This document shows, piece by piece, positions 35,779 through 48,800 of a stretch of 64,000 nucleotides of DNA; the first letter of the stretch is position 1, and every line of letters begins with the position of its first letter. The position numbers were made by a program, and so were the translations under genes. The notes under the pieces were generated by a model. That model saw nothing but the letters and a program-made list of their open reading frames with translations, searched no databases and was not told where the DNA came from. Source of the stretch: Amblyornis subalaris (Eukaryota; Chordata; Aves; Passeriformes; Ptilonorhynchidae); assembly GCA_018881555.1 (NCBI GenBank), contig JACAXG010000111.1, forward strand, positions 1,550,001 to 1,614,000. The letters run 5' to 3'.

Positions 35779-36311
35779 CAGCATACACTAAACTCTAACA
35801 CATATTTCTCATCACTGTTGATTGATCTCAGTTGAATAGAGAATTTCATGAATACAATATAGGCAAGAAGATACTTATTAGAGAATCTGGTGGTTTTTGC
35901 ATAAAGAGCATGGTTTTGTAGTCAAAACCAGCATTGCTGCAGTCATCCATAACATTTTAATATTTCCCAGGCAGATTTCATTTTGTAGGGTACATTTTTT
36001 TTGTGTGTGTGTGTGATTGGGAGGGACATCACAGATTACCATTAAAAGCTGGATGTTAATAAAGCTCATGGCAATTTTTTATTCCCGTAAATTCACCTTG
36101 AACTACTGGATGACTTCAGTTCCTTGGGTCAGGAATCTCACTTATAGAGGGCAGAATAATTGAGGTAGGTAATTCAGATTCCCAAATACCCATGCTGATG
36201 ATGCATGTACCATCAGGGTGGTGGAAATGACTCAGAATAGAAACATATCAACACAGAGTTTGTCAGGAGCACAACTCCTTATATCCTCAAGGGAAAACCT
36301 AGAAGAGTGAA
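35779..36311. other. Single-copy sequence, nothing recognised
   Basis: A short T-run and GT tract lie at about 35995-36014. No other feature is evident. Confidence 0.5.
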
Positions 36312-36965
36312 TGTACTAGTTAGAAAGTAAACCTGCAGGAGAAATGAATCCCACTCAATCATCTTAAGAGATTTCAGGTCGCAGTTACAAAATAATAGAA
36401 AGATTACAATAAATGCAATGATACACAGAAAAACTGGCTTAAATCCACAAGGTCAGAGTACAACCTGGCACCCTGTTGGTCAGGGTGGTGGTAGCAGTCC
36501 TATCAAGCGGTGGTTGCAGTTCTCTTGAAGTGATGGTTGCAGTCTTGTCTGCACCACTTTGCAGAAAGTGGTGGTCCTGTGGAAGTTCTGTTCCTCCTCT
36601 CAGTTTGTCAAGTGGTGGTGGAGATGTCCCAGGTTCCCAGTTATATACATTCAGGTTCAGGTGGGAGTGCTCAGCACCTGCCCCAGGGCAGGGAGTTTCA
36701 CAACGGAATGATGTAATACTGTGAGTCATTCCAGCTGCCTATTCCACTGATGCCATCGAGTTCATTACGGCGCAGTAGCAGAGATGACCCCTCAGGATGG
36801 GTGTAACTGGGCTGGTGCTTCCCTGGAGGGAGTTATCATGGCTGAGTCATTTGTGAAGACAAAGAAACACTGCCCTTCCTCCCAGGGTTTGCCTCTTCCC
36901 CCTTGTCTCATTTAACACCCAGCTTGTAGCCTGAGGAGTCGGGTGTGCACTGGTCAACTACCACA
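36312..36965 (-). mobile_element. Solo LTR, family D copy 1
   Basis: A 654-bp element with plus-strand ends TGTACTAG and CTACCACA. On the minus strand it has a TATA box (36641-36647) and a 3' region that lines up with the element at 52213-52959 over landmarks such as cagggtg, aggttgta, tttaagcc and the final ctgcaggtttac block. No perfect target duplication is seen (gtgaa on the left, aatgc on the right), so the flanks have mutated or the edges are off by a few bases. A CCAC-rich repeated motif (gtggtggt and kin) fills the R region. No retroviral genes adjoin it. Confidence 0.8.
36641..36647 (-). promoter_or_regulatory. TATA box of LTR D1
   Basis: TATATAA on the minus strand, upstream of the CCAC-rich leader in the LTR orientation. 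Confidence 0.5.
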
Positions 36966-39470
36966 AATGCCCCATCATCAACAGTTTGTTGGAAATGATG
37001 GAGTAGAATACACCGTTTTTGTTACACACACATAGTGCTAAACTTCTCCTATAAGCACAACAGTGAAATAGCACATTATCCACATAGGAATAAAAAAACC
37101 CCAAAACCCTGCAACAAAATCACTCACAGAGAAAAAAAGTGAGATCTTACAGAACTCACATAAACAAGCTAGGATATACATGGATGTATACTCTTTTCTA
37201 GGCCTTAAATATTGTCTGACAGCCCAGGAATAATTCATATTCAGATGGGAACTTTAATATCAAACACTTAAATATTAGTATCTTGGCAGGCTTGCACAGA
37301 CACAATCACTCCCATATCCTGAAGTCCCTTTATTAATGCCATCTTTCTGCATATATTGATGGATATAACTCATTTTTAGGTATGTTCTTTTTGATAAAAT
37401 AGAAGAGTAGATTAGCTTCACTTTTTGTTGTATTTTGTTTACATATGGACTTATGAAGTAAAGACTCAGTGCTGTTTGCAGTCAGCATTTACAGCTGACT
37501 TTTAATTAACTTCCCTCCATAATGTTAATATAGCTCTTCTGCTGAATAATATTTCTATTCCACAATAGCTGAAAGTACAACCGGTACAGCATAGAGGGAA
37601 AAAAATGGCCCTTCTTTATCAAACCATTATATTTGCAATAGCTCACTGCCAAGAGACTTTTCAAAGCAGTCAAACAGTAAATACATTAGAATTCCAAAAT
37701 AGGCCATGAGGAGCCGAACCTTGATCCCACTGAAATCAGTAGCTGATGTACTGAATAGTGCTAATATTTGGCCCTTAAAACTATTCAAATATATTTGGTT
37801 CAAGGAAAACAACAGACTATTACTGCAAATCTAACCTTCATTAAATTTCCTATGCACTTAAATCTTTGTATGAATTGGGGAATAAGTTCTGTTTGAACTG
37901 AATACTGCTTATATTTGATTTTGAAAATGATTTTTAATGTTGTATTCTCTCCATGTTGCTATGATTCTCTGGGAACATGAGCACAGCAAGTAAACTCCCA
38001 TATACATGTATGTATATATATATGTGTATATATATACACACACCCACACAGACATATATATACATACACATATATACACTCCCATGGAGACCAGGTAGAC
38101 AAGTGGATAACAGCCCTATTTCTTGTTTCAGAGGTTGCAGGTTCAACATCACTGAGCTTGGTTCTAATTAAGCTTTCTATTTGCTTCTCCACAAGCTATA
38201 ACAAATAAAAGTCAAGCATGGTTAAAAAAAAAGTCTACTTGCACTTCCAGTTATGTGGAGTCTATTCCTCTGTGCACAAAACAGAATAGAAGATCAGGAG
38301 CAGTTAGAACAGATGTGTCTTTATCTAAGTGCAAACCCACACATTTAGCAAAAATTGGGTAAGTTTCCAGTTCTTAATCTGCATATTTATTGAAAAAGAA
38401 GAAGTTCAGAATGTGCTCTGCATTTCTGCTTCCCCGTACTGTATAAAGCATCTATGGGCCAGGAATGCAGAAAGGAATAATTCATTTGTTCATATCTACC
38501 TTCAAGCCCTGTGTTGCTAAACACTATAATTGCTGAGAACACTATCACTGATAGGCAGAGTAATTGGGAATTTCTAGTTTTACACATCTTTGAGAAGAGC
38601 TTCAAACGACTTGTGTTTCATGGGACATTGGAAAAAATCATACATTTGCTCACAGGTAAATACTGAAACTCTGTGCATTTGACATTCTTTGAGAAAGGGC
38701 TAGGTCTGTGCCAAATTACAGCAGACAAACAGTGCTATTTCATCCTGTGTTTAACTTGTCTAATAGGGATCATAATGATAATAGTGGTGAGTAAGAGAGG
38801 TGCCAAACATAGCTTGACCTTCTGATGTGTACAACTTCTATGTATCTTGTCAGGGATATTCAAAACTCATGTCAACTTTTCACACTTGCTCATACCTGAA
38901 GGAATGATATACAGGAAAAAAGTAGTGCAGCTAAACACATGTCCTACCTCTGTATTATTTTAGGAATGTGTATGAGCAAGGGAAGTAACTACTCGTGGAA
39001 ACAAAAACTATTGGCACTCACATATTCATTTCTGTGGTCTGAGAGAATAAACTTCATTTTACAAGCAGTTATACCGAAGAATCAACGAGGACCAGAATTT
39101 ACAAGGCACACACATATCTCATTGCAAGAGTATTCCTCAGCAGACAGATGTTTTCTGTGGTTTGAGACATGCTCGCTGTGGAGAAAGCAGCCTGTCAAAA
39201 ATGACAGACACAATGTATTTGCAACTGCACAGGAAACTAATGTGTCTCTTATACAGACTGGAGGTGAAACAAATGAATATTACTCACTTGACTGAGAGAA
39301 TGACGTCTGATACAGAGTACAATTAACCCAAGTTAACATTCAGACAGAGTCTCTCTAGTATACCTACCACTTCTCTGATTGAAAGAAAACAATCTGACAC
39401 AGAATTGCTGTGCAAAGAAGATTGAAATGATCTATTAATCTGTCCTTCTAATAAGCTCTCTTTAAAAGAG
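36966..39470. other. AT-rich single-copy sequence with a TA/CA microsatellite
   Basis: The only clear feature is the TA/CA tract near 38000-38088, listed separately. Open frames, up to 118 codons at 38939-39295, are not recognisable. Confidence 0.5.
38000..38088. repeat. Compound TA/CA microsatellite
   Basis: Alternating TATA, TGTA and CACA blocks form an imperfect purine-pyrimidine tract that is partly self-complementary and could form a hairpin or cruciform. Confidence 0.8.
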
Positions 39471-40139
39471 TGTCCCGGTTTGAAACAAATTTAAGAGGGA
39501 AACGTCCTAATCAGAGGCCGTCTCCACTGAAAACGGTAGGATTTGGAAACTCTGTTCCCCTCCCACCACGGAATTTCTCAAAGGAAAGTGAAAAAAAACC
39601 TGTTTATTTAACAAGCAGGGTGCACACAGGCACCAGGGAAAGAAAAATAAATAAATAATGTTAGGTAATAAACCTCTCGTGGTGGAGAAGAACTGGGTAG
39701 AATTCAGAGTCCTTTCTGTAGGTGTGGCTCTGCTCTCTCTCTCCGGAGCTGGGGAGCAGCTGGGCCGCGATGTAAGGCCTCCAGGTGATGGTGTTCTGGA
39801 CCAGAGCTCAGCTGAACAATTCCAGAGGAAGAGGGAGAAGAAAAAAACCCCACAGTCCCAGGAAAAACTGTCTTGCCTCAGCTAGCAAGCTAGCTAAAAA
39901 AGCAAAAAAAAAAAGTTTTTTAACTCTCCAACTCCTGAGAAAACAGAGGCAAGAGCTGGCTGGAGGCAAAAAAAAGTGCTCCCTCTGTGCCTGCAGCAGC
40001 GGTGAACGTGGGGGAGGTGTGTGAGTCCTTGAAACACCAAGCTGTGCTGAAGAATTCGCCTGGCTTTAAAAGCACAGGATTCATGTCTGGCATAGAGCAG
40101 GAAATAGAGGATACAGCATCATAACGTCACCCGAAGACA
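39471..40139 (-). mobile_element. Solo LTR, family B copy 3, diverged
   Basis: A 669-bp element with plus-strand ends TGTCCCGG and CGAAGACA. Reversed, it lines up with the family B copies. Shared landmarks are the GTGACGTTATGATGC start, a CTGAACAATTCCAGAG region, the AATAAA signal (39603-39608 on the minus strand) next to a T-rich run, and the AAGAGGGAAAC-like U5. No matching target duplication remains (aagag on the left, caggt on the right). It is more diverged than B1 and B2, so probably older or of a different subfamily. Poly-A patches inside give lysine-rich open frames that are not genes. Confidence 0.82.
39603..39608 (-). terminator. LTR B3 polyadenylation signal
   Basis: AATAAA on the minus strand at the site homologous to 23461-23466. 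Confidence 0.55.
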
Positions 40140-43100
40140 CAGGTTAAATGGTGAAATCAAATATGCTAAATTAAGAAACTTAAGATATTGATTGAGATAA
40201 GGCCTACAGAGTGCAACTGGTTTTGAGGAGACCTGAATAGGGATTCAGGTCTGGCCAATTCCCCTTGTTTCTAAAGGTCAAAGCCATTTTGTTGATTTTT
40301 TAAAAGGGAGTTTTCTGAGACTAAAAATTAATTAAACCAGTACCTTTGAGTATGTTGGATTATGATTGCCTTTATGGTAATCCATATGCTATGTAAGCCT
40401 GCATGCTTTTAAATTACTTGACCTTTTTTTTTAAGTTTTGAAAGTAGTGGTGTTTTGAAATACATCTCATTTAAGGAGCAGCCAAGTATTACAGTTTATT
40501 ATTTACAACCTTATTGGCTTGAATATTGTATTTTATTTTAGGGATGTATAATTCTTGCAATTGCATGAAAGATTTTGTTTTTGTCTTAGACATTCAATGC
40601 CAATTCCTCTTTCACAAAATTAGGTAAAATTAGGTCCAAAGCTAAAATAGTGTAATGAAACCCCATTTTGTGATAGTTTAGAAATAAATAATAATAGTTT
40701 TGCTTCTTTCTGTATTTTTAGCGCAATTAAAATTTTCAGAGAGAAGTTCAGATCTGTTTTCTCTGACCTAGCTGGCTAAGTCACTCATTAAGATAGCAGG
40801 CATTTTAATAATAAGGAATAACCTGAATTTACCATTTATAATCCAGAGCCACATGCACCAAAAATACGCTACAGCAAGTTATAGCTATGCATTGTGAATG
40901 GATTGTCTATCCATTACTTAGGTCTGAGAACTATAATGATTTAAATAAAGTGTGCCTGTTCATTTTAAGACAAGCTGATTACATGGCTTGCTCCATAAGC
41001 TGGGAGCAGAATCAGACCTGATGTCATGAAAAGGTGTAGTGAAGACGACTAGCAAATGCTCTTGTGTGTGGAGGGGGCACTGGGTGCATCCTGACCATCT
41101 GATCAGTGTACGAGCCCAAGTCTTTCCCTACTCTGTGTTCAAGTAAAGTGAGAACCAGGTACAAGAGATAGGCTAGAGGAACAGGGTGTTGCCAACACAC
41201 CATAGAGCGATTCACATGAAAAGCCCTTCTCTTGTAACCACACACAACATAGCAATTTGTATATCATATGAATCTAGAAATTTTTATTAGCTCATTATCT
41301 CTATTTCTTGGATCATAAAATTTTACCCTTACAGGAAGTTTAATTTTGGATGTCTATCTGATGCTTATTAAAGCCAAGAAAAGAACATCCCATCTGTTTG
41401 AATGTTTGCTGGTTTTTAGACTAGTTTTGGCTGTTAGAGATTACATGCTGGACTCCTACTCATTCTTTACTTCCTGATTTTTTTTCCAGAATTAAATCAG
41501 GAACCGAAATATTTTAAATTGTTTTGAATTGTGGAAACTCCAAGTGCTTCCAAACACTTCTCAAATCACCACATTCCAGCCAGCCATGATGAGAAGGGCT
41601 CTCAAACTGCAGCAAGAAGCAACTTCTACCCCAGATACTGGATTTTGCAATGTTTTGTATTTGTTAGTGCTCTCTTCATTTACTGCCTTTTAAGGTCTTG
41701 ATGCTCTTTGTCAATAAGAAGTGGAGTGCTGCCCAGTTTCTCTAGTCAGATTCTCATATTAATAATGTACCAAATGTCGTTGTCAGGTGCAACTCATACA
41801 TGCTAGAAAAGATACCCGCCAGGTCTGGAGAAAGTTCAGAGTAGTTTGCCCACTTGTACAGGACTACCAGAACTCCACCGATAATGTGTTAGGCTGAGTC
41901 ATGGTACAAGCCATGAAAATAAAATTTGCCATCTCTGGCTCTGCCAATTGCAGAAGCTTAGACTTTAATGCTTCAAAAAGTAGGTGACTTTGAATGGACG
42001 TATTTTTTCCCTGTGTTGGGCTCACATGTCAATCTGAAACATGTGCAGTAGTATATTTGTAGTGATGTCGGCCTCAGACCAGTGGACTGAAAGCCAAGGA
42101 TTTATTGTTTGTCTCTGTTTAAACAAAAATCTACTACCTCTTTTTCTAGCATGCAAACCCCAAACAGCAAGTTTGTTGCTGGACAGTGACCATATATGTG
42201 CGTGCAAGGAATGATAGGAAAAATAATTACACTTATTTGACAGCATATAACGGCATCTGCATTTTCTACAGTGCTTATTGACTCACAGAGTGAGTAATTC
42301 TGCATCTAGCTTTGAAAGTATCTTTCTAAGATATCAGCTTGCTCATACTTTATATACATTAAGCTTCCCCCTGCTCAGCTAAACAATAACCAGTTATGAA
42401 TGAGGTGTTTATATACATGTGTGAAAGAAATAAAAAGTTTTGCCTAATGTTCAGGTCTAATCCAGACTATCTGGGTTTCACAAATATTACACAGTGTTTG
42501 CCAGGTTGCTGGGTTAGAAAGCAACTCATCAAATGTCTGCTGCTAGAGAGGCTGCGGGATGATTCACACTGGGTACTCAGGCTGGCTGGGCTCTCTCATT
42601 CTAAACTTCCCCAGAGCCTTTCTTCCCATTGCAGCTGAAGGATGTTTCTCCTGACACTTCCTTGCCACAGATCGCAGGAGCTGGGTGTCCAGCCAGTGGT
42701 CTGGAGAGTGCAGAAATATGCTGGTATGATTTGGGACAAGATAAATCTTTAAACCTTGAGACAAAATCATGTCTGCTTTTGTGCTTCAGGACCAAATTTG
42801 TGTAAGGGGCAGGAAGCACTAAAACAGTTGCCACCTCTCTCAAATATCCCTGCTGTCTTTTAACTTAATAAACTGATGTGCCTGACACAATGAAAAAATA
42901 TTTTGAAGTTGTTTTGGAGAATGGACTCCAGCCTTGTAATGTGTCATACGCTGGAAATCGGAAAGTTTCATTGTTAAGGACAGTCAGTGCTCAGTTGCTT
43001 TTTCTGACTCTACTGCAAGCACTTGGGAGACAAAGAAAGTGCTTTACATGAGCATAACCATGGATTACTTTGTTCATTTCGTGAATAGAAGGGAAATTTG

Positions 43101-45062
43101 AACCACATTTGTCTCAGAAGCACAAAACTATTGGTACATCTGGAAACAAAAATGAAAACCACCTCAAAGAGCTCCAAAAAAAGTGTGGAGGAAATGAACT
43201 TTACCTTAGGATGATGAGAAAGGATATCACAGGACACACTGAAGAATTAATGGAACACACTTCAAGAACCAAGGCTGCGTGACAGGACCCTGGTTATAAC
43301 CAGGTTTGCTCAGTAAAATATTAAAGGCCATTTCTCGCTACCCATTTACTTTGACTTACTACAGAGCACTTTAGAAAGCATAAGAGACTAATAGGTACTG
43401 AAGAGGTTTTGACTGCAGAGTGCAATAGAGGGTAATAGCATGGAAGTTCAGCAGAGAAAATCTGTTCAGAGAGCGTAAATCAAACAGGGTTGCCCCAGAA
43501 ACAGGCATTTCAGTAAAGCTGACATCTTTCAAACAACATTTCATACATCAGTATTTGTTTTAGAAACGGAATTGTTTCAAAAATATCAAAATGGCATATT
43601 GGACTATTTTCTTTATTTTTACTTTCGAAGGGCTTTTAGTAATGTTAAAATATTGCAATTTTTATACAAATATTTTGCAGATTGGAATGTGACTGTAGCT
43701 TTTTTTACCAGAAGAGCTTTCCCTCACAAATGGACCTCATGGATCATTTCTGAATGTCAGCTTTTTCTTTCCTTGCTGTAGTAAGAATGACAAAGGAAAG
43801 AAAAAAGTTAAGTGGAGATTCATTCTCTAACAATTTCATCTGTGTGATTCAATTGCTGATCTTAAACACGTACTATGTTGTACTTTGCGAAAACATCTCA
43901 ATTGTACCCTACTTATTGCTACTTATCATCTACCCAGATAGAAACAGAAAAAGGACCCAGAGCAGCAGCAGGGCTTAGTCATGCTCCTCCAGATCTCAGG
44001 TGATCTTAAAGTAGAGCTGAGTCATCAAAACACTCAACTGAACACTCTGGAGCAAAGAGCGAGGGCACTGCTTCATTTTTTGACTAGAATTGGGCATGGG
44101 CAACTTCCTCACTGCTCAGAAAATCAGAGGAGAAGTCTGCTTCTCCTTCAGGCATGGTCCTTCCCGAGGCTAACCTGAGATGATCCAGGAGATCACCATA
44201 CCTGCCAGAGGGCTGTGCACTGCCCATGAAGGCAGAACACTCAAAAATTAACTAGTCTTGAATCACTTGTCTCAAAGCTGTCGTTATTGTGAATATCAAC
44301 TGTTAGCCCCATGTTTAATGGTCAGTATATAATGTTGAAATAGATGGGTGATAGATCACAGCCTTAAGTGAGGCAAAATCTCCTGGAAGTGCAAAATAGA
44401 TTTTTTAAAAAGTAATAAAAACAATACGACACATCACCTGGCTTGTGTTCACTTGTATAGCTCAGAAACAAGAATATTTTTATAATAATTTTTTTTGAAT
44501 GCCCTAGATTAAGGCAAGGAAAGAGATGGGTGTTCACATATAGGGTTGTGATATAATATTTTTAAAAGTACTTACTGTTTTGAGACCCATCAAATTAGAA
44601 AATAATATACAAATCATTGAATTTCTCAGTCATTCAGCCTGAAACAAATACCTACTTTCCATTCCAGTTAGAAGATTTCCAGATTTTTCTAAGTCTTGTG
44701 CTGTATTGAAATGTTGGAAAATATTTTTGCAAATTTTGCTGTATCAAAGGTTGTTGAGCTATCTCAGGGTTCGTTAGGTTATCTTTTAATTGATGGGTGA
44801 ACTGTGACAAATTTTGAGATCTGAGTGACTCAAAAGAGATCTGCAATGGTTAATATGCCTTCAGAGCAACTTTGTTGACTGCAAGATATGTAATGGAGAC
44901 TCAATAGGGTGAATTCAATGGAGTGGCATTGTTCACAAAAGCAACGCTGTGAAAGAGCCATAAATGTGAATCCTATGTATTATTGCTTAATTCTGTTATA
45001 TACTACCACACTTCGGTTACTTTGCATTGCATTTCAGTAAATATTTGAGATTTTAGTCCTTA
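40140..45062. other. AT-rich single-copy sequence, nothing recognised
   Basis: Open frames of at most 80 codons. No repeat, RNA gene or exon signal stands out. Confidence 0.5.
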
Positions 45063-45068
45063 GTTGGT
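45063..45068. repeat. Target-site duplication, left of LTR A4
   Basis: gttggt, repeated exactly at 45846-45851. Confidence 0.93.
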
Positions 45069-45391
45069 TGTGGGGGTCGCCAAGCCCATAGCAGAGGAGG
45101 CTGCAGAAGATGGGCCAGCCACATAAGGGACCGAGGAGCCAGTAGGCCAGAGAGCCCAAGTGTAGTGGGCCAGAGAGCCCTGGTGTTGTGGGTCAAGTGA
45201 GCCCAGACATGTATGTTGAATAAAGGCTCCGAGGTCCAAGATCTCCTCCCAGGCTTTGGTAATGAGGAAGGTCTCTCCCATTCAGGTCCTGCTATGCTGT
45301 GTTGTATTCCCCTATTCAGTTGGTTTGTCCCTGTCAATCTATGTTCCCTATATGGTTATGTTCTGGCAAGTTCTGCCTCACTCGACGCCCC

Positions 45392-45529
45392 ATTGGCCTT
45401 GTCCCCCTGCTCTTCCCCTCACTTACTCTCATTGGTTTGTGTACTGTTACTCTGCCTTTTCTCCTCCCACTGGTCCTTATGTTATTGGTCTGTGGTGTTC
45501 TCTCCGCCCCTATTTGGTTTGCTATATAA
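45392..45529 (+). promoter_or_regulatory. LTR A4 core promoter: three inverted CCAAT boxes and TATA
   Basis: ATTGG starts at 45392, 45431 and 45484, spaced 39 and 53 bp, and TATATAA starts 39 bp after the last. The layout is repeated in the other three family A copies. Confidence 0.72.
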
Positions 45530-45580
45530 CCTTGTGTCACCCAGTACTTTTGGCTCTGCTTCCTTGGACCCTTCACCCAT

Positions 45581-45586
45581 AATAAA
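45581..45586 (+). terminator. LTR A4 polyadenylation signal
   Basis: AATAAA 58 bp after the TATA box start, as in the sister LTRs. Confidence 0.7.
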
Positions 45587-45845
45587 GCTATTTTGTGGAA
45601 CACCGTAAGGAGAGTCGCCTCCAACTCTTTACCTCTGGCTTAAGGTGTGAGTGTGTGAGTACCTGTGCATCCACCTGCGCTGGTGGGATAGGGTGTCAGC
45701 TGCAAACCCCAGGAGACCCCTGAGAGGCAAAGGTGGCATACCTATCTCACTGGTCACCGCACACCACGCCGAGGCACCGCCGGACAGGACTGCTCTCGGG
45801 AAGGTTGTGGCATTTACCATTGCTAGCTGAGCGCACGCTTCAACA

Positions 45846-45851
45846 GTTGGT
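45846..45851. repeat. Target-site duplication, right of LTR A4
   Basis: gttggt, matching 45063-45068. Confidence 0.93.
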
Positions 45852-48800
45852 AATTCAGTGGATAAGAGAACTGTAGAAGAGAGAAAAAGACATAGAAGAT
45901 CATTCTAGAAATATTCTTGAATAAAAAACTAAAACTAAAATAATGTACTTTAAAAAAACCTATTTTATTCTTGACCTGAATGAGAAACTAATCTTCCTAA
46001 ACTGAGTCTCAGTTCCCCAATGGAATAATTAAATGGATATTTCTAGCTAGAATATTTTACATTATATCACAGCATTTTAACAGTTCGCTATATCTAGGAA
46101 TGTGGGGGTTCTTTTTGTTGGATTGTTTGTGTGTTTTTTTTTTTTTTTTTTGTTTGGTTGGGTTTTTTTGGTTTTGGTTAGGGTTTTTGTTTGTTTGTTT
46201 GTTTTAATTGGCACAAGCAGGAATGTTTGCAGTGACCCAGGAGGTGTAGGATTTTAGAAGCAGTCTTCTTATCAACACAAGGACCAGTGAAGATGAAAAT
46301 GCTGTGAAACAGGCAGAGTATAGTATGTGAAGCTGATCGTGGTGTTCATGGAGTGCACAGTGCCACAGCACAACACAACCCAGACTACTGGGCTCAGTGC
46401 AGAAGACCTACCAGCTCTCCCCTCCCACCAGCTCCGGCTGGCAGATCCTGCTCCTGATCTCACAAGCAGCAGTCATAAATCTTCTGAGACACAGCAAAGA
46501 ACAGTGAGCAAGGTGTGGGTCTGGGAGCTGACCCTCCCGAGCTGCCTCGATGCTGTGGTACAGGCTTGCCAGTGTGAGGGCACTGTGTGCCTTCTGTTGC
46601 TTCAGTTCCTACATTTCCTGCAGCAACTGGAAGGAACTACCCCACTGAAACTCCCAGCCTACTATGACGGCTTCCTGTTACTAGTTGCTGCTGTAACTGA
46701 TGTAGTCTCTACACCCCTTGTAGAGATAATCTTTTGGCAGTTCTTGTTGATGACATCTTTAAATGGGAATCCTTTAGAGAAATGCCTTTTTCATTTTTTG
46801 CTCCCACTCTCAGCTCCCAGTGTTTCTAACATCAACTAGAAGTTATTTCTTCCCTAAATCTGCAAGTTACTCCTACACTGCTCCCAGAGTCTTGCAGTTT
46901 CTACGATTGTGCAATACACCCACAGTTCTGAGCATAAAGACTATTCCTTGTGCAAGGATGTGAAGCCCACCACAAAGGGCCATGGTCTTAGAAAGGAATT
47001 GTTTTCATTTAAGTACAAAGTTTCATATGTGGGTTAAGAGTCTAATGAGTAAACAGAGGTCCTGGCCCTAGAGATGTTTTTTAAGATCTTTGAGGAGTCT
47101 GTTATCAGGGCTTGAAAGAAATCTCATGGTGGCCTTACAGTGAATCAAACAACCCCCTTCCCTGTGCTCTCATTTGTGTTTTCAATCAGTTACAATTAGC
47201 CTGTTTTCGGAGGCGGAAATAGGTGTTTGGAATGGTGGTGGATAAAATTCAAAGCTCTTTTATGAATGCAACTTCAGAGAAAATATGGTAAAACAACTGT
47301 GACTGACCTGCACTTGAAAATACAATATAAAATCAGAAGGTGCAGTCCAAGCTACTTGTAACCAGCTTGGTCTGATAGTAAGTAGTCTTCATTTGCAAAA
47401 TTGCAAAAAGGTATAAAAAGTCACAAATGGTGACCCAGAATATTGCTGGTGTTGCAGCAGTTTCATGCGGATGGACCAACATGTGGGAACCCTAAATCCA
47501 AACCTGGAGAGCTCTGTCTGCACAAGGAAATCCTCAGGTGATGCTGGCCTTACACACCATCTCACATAACAACTTTCAGCTACTGGAAGAGCCAAGGAAA
47601 GGACAAATTTGGATTGCTTCCGTGTCCTTTGGAGACCTCTGGACACTGACACAAAGCAAAGATGCTGTGCATCTTCTTCCTGGCTGTGAGAGAGCAGCCA
47701 GGCAGAGATACTGCCAAGAGAGAGTGAGCACAGCCTGGACTCTGACCAGAATCAATTCCACAAAGTGATTTTTACATTGTACAAGGTATTTGCAATCACT
47801 TAGTTCTGTCAACTCAGGAATGTGAGAATACAAACAACCAGCTGTGTTCCAGCTCTATGGGAGAATTACTTTTAAGAAACCAGTAGAAACAATAATGTTT
47901 TGTGTCTTCTACGACCCAGAAAAAGGAGTGCACTCCTTTCAGTGCTGGGTATCTATATGAGATACTTGTTCAGTCCAATTACTACAGACTTCACTCTCAG
48001 CCTTAAAACTTAATCATATTCATGACACCATCCCAAAATCACACTATGGGCTAGCACTTGCTTTCCAACCTAAGTGCCCTGCCTTTAGCAAAGATATTGG
48101 AAAATACCAGCAATATACCTTTCAGTTGTCTCAGGCTTGAGTTGCTTTAAGTTTGGTGCTGTGTAAAAAAGGTTGCCAGAAATGATCCAGCAAAATAGTG
48201 CAGGATATGAAAAAAGGGTTCATAGTGCATGAAGCATTCTAAGTTCAATGCAGTGCTTTGTTGTAAAAGTAGTTCATCTTCAAGAACAAACAGCAAGAAG
48301 ACATGAAATAACATATCATCCATTAAACAGCACTTTCACATGTGCATGCCATTATAAGAAAAGGCTGCACAAAACATTCAGAGGAATATTTTCCTTCCCA
48401 GACACACATTAAGTTGCTGATAAAGGAATTTATACTTCAAGGCTGGTTTTGACTTGGTCTAGAAGAGCATGCAAGGGCACAAATCCTCTAGTAAGTCCCA
48501 ACATTGACTCAGGTCTGAGTGTGCCGGACAAGCACGTGACATGTATCTGTAGACTACCTCCCAGAGAAAGCAGATGGCTGCCACAGACAGGGAACAAATG
48601 TAAACTCAGTTCAGTTGATCTCCACGAGCAACTGTGGCAAATCACTTTAATGCTGATGCTGGTGGTATTGTGCATATTTGTCTCAAGCAACCAGCAGGAC
48701 TCTCATTTTGACTGGTGTATTAGGGTCAGGTGTTTCCCTCCAAATACTTTTTGCCAAAGTCTCAGTCCATGCCCGAGAACTGATGCAAAGAGGGAATGCC

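Larger units (their letters stand above)
45069..45845 (+). mobile_element. Solo LTR, family A copy 3 (plus strand, best preserved)
   Basis: This 777-bp LTR begins TGTGGGGGTCGCC and ends CGCTTCAACA, with a perfect 6-bp duplication gttggt. U3 carries ATTGG (inverted CCAAT) at 45392-45396, 45431-45435 and 45484-45488, then TATATAA (45523-45529) and AATAAA (45581-45586). The short distance from TATA to AATAAA gives a compact R region. It is the only plus-strand member of family A here and the simplest reference for the others. No internal retroviral region is attached. Six-bp duplications suggest a class II element. Confidence 0.95.

Noticed and set aside
45213..45608. 131-codon open frame, plus strand, and overlapping frames
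   Set aside because: It lies wholly inside LTR A4 over the U3 promoter, and similar frames appear in the other family A copies because the DNA is homologous.
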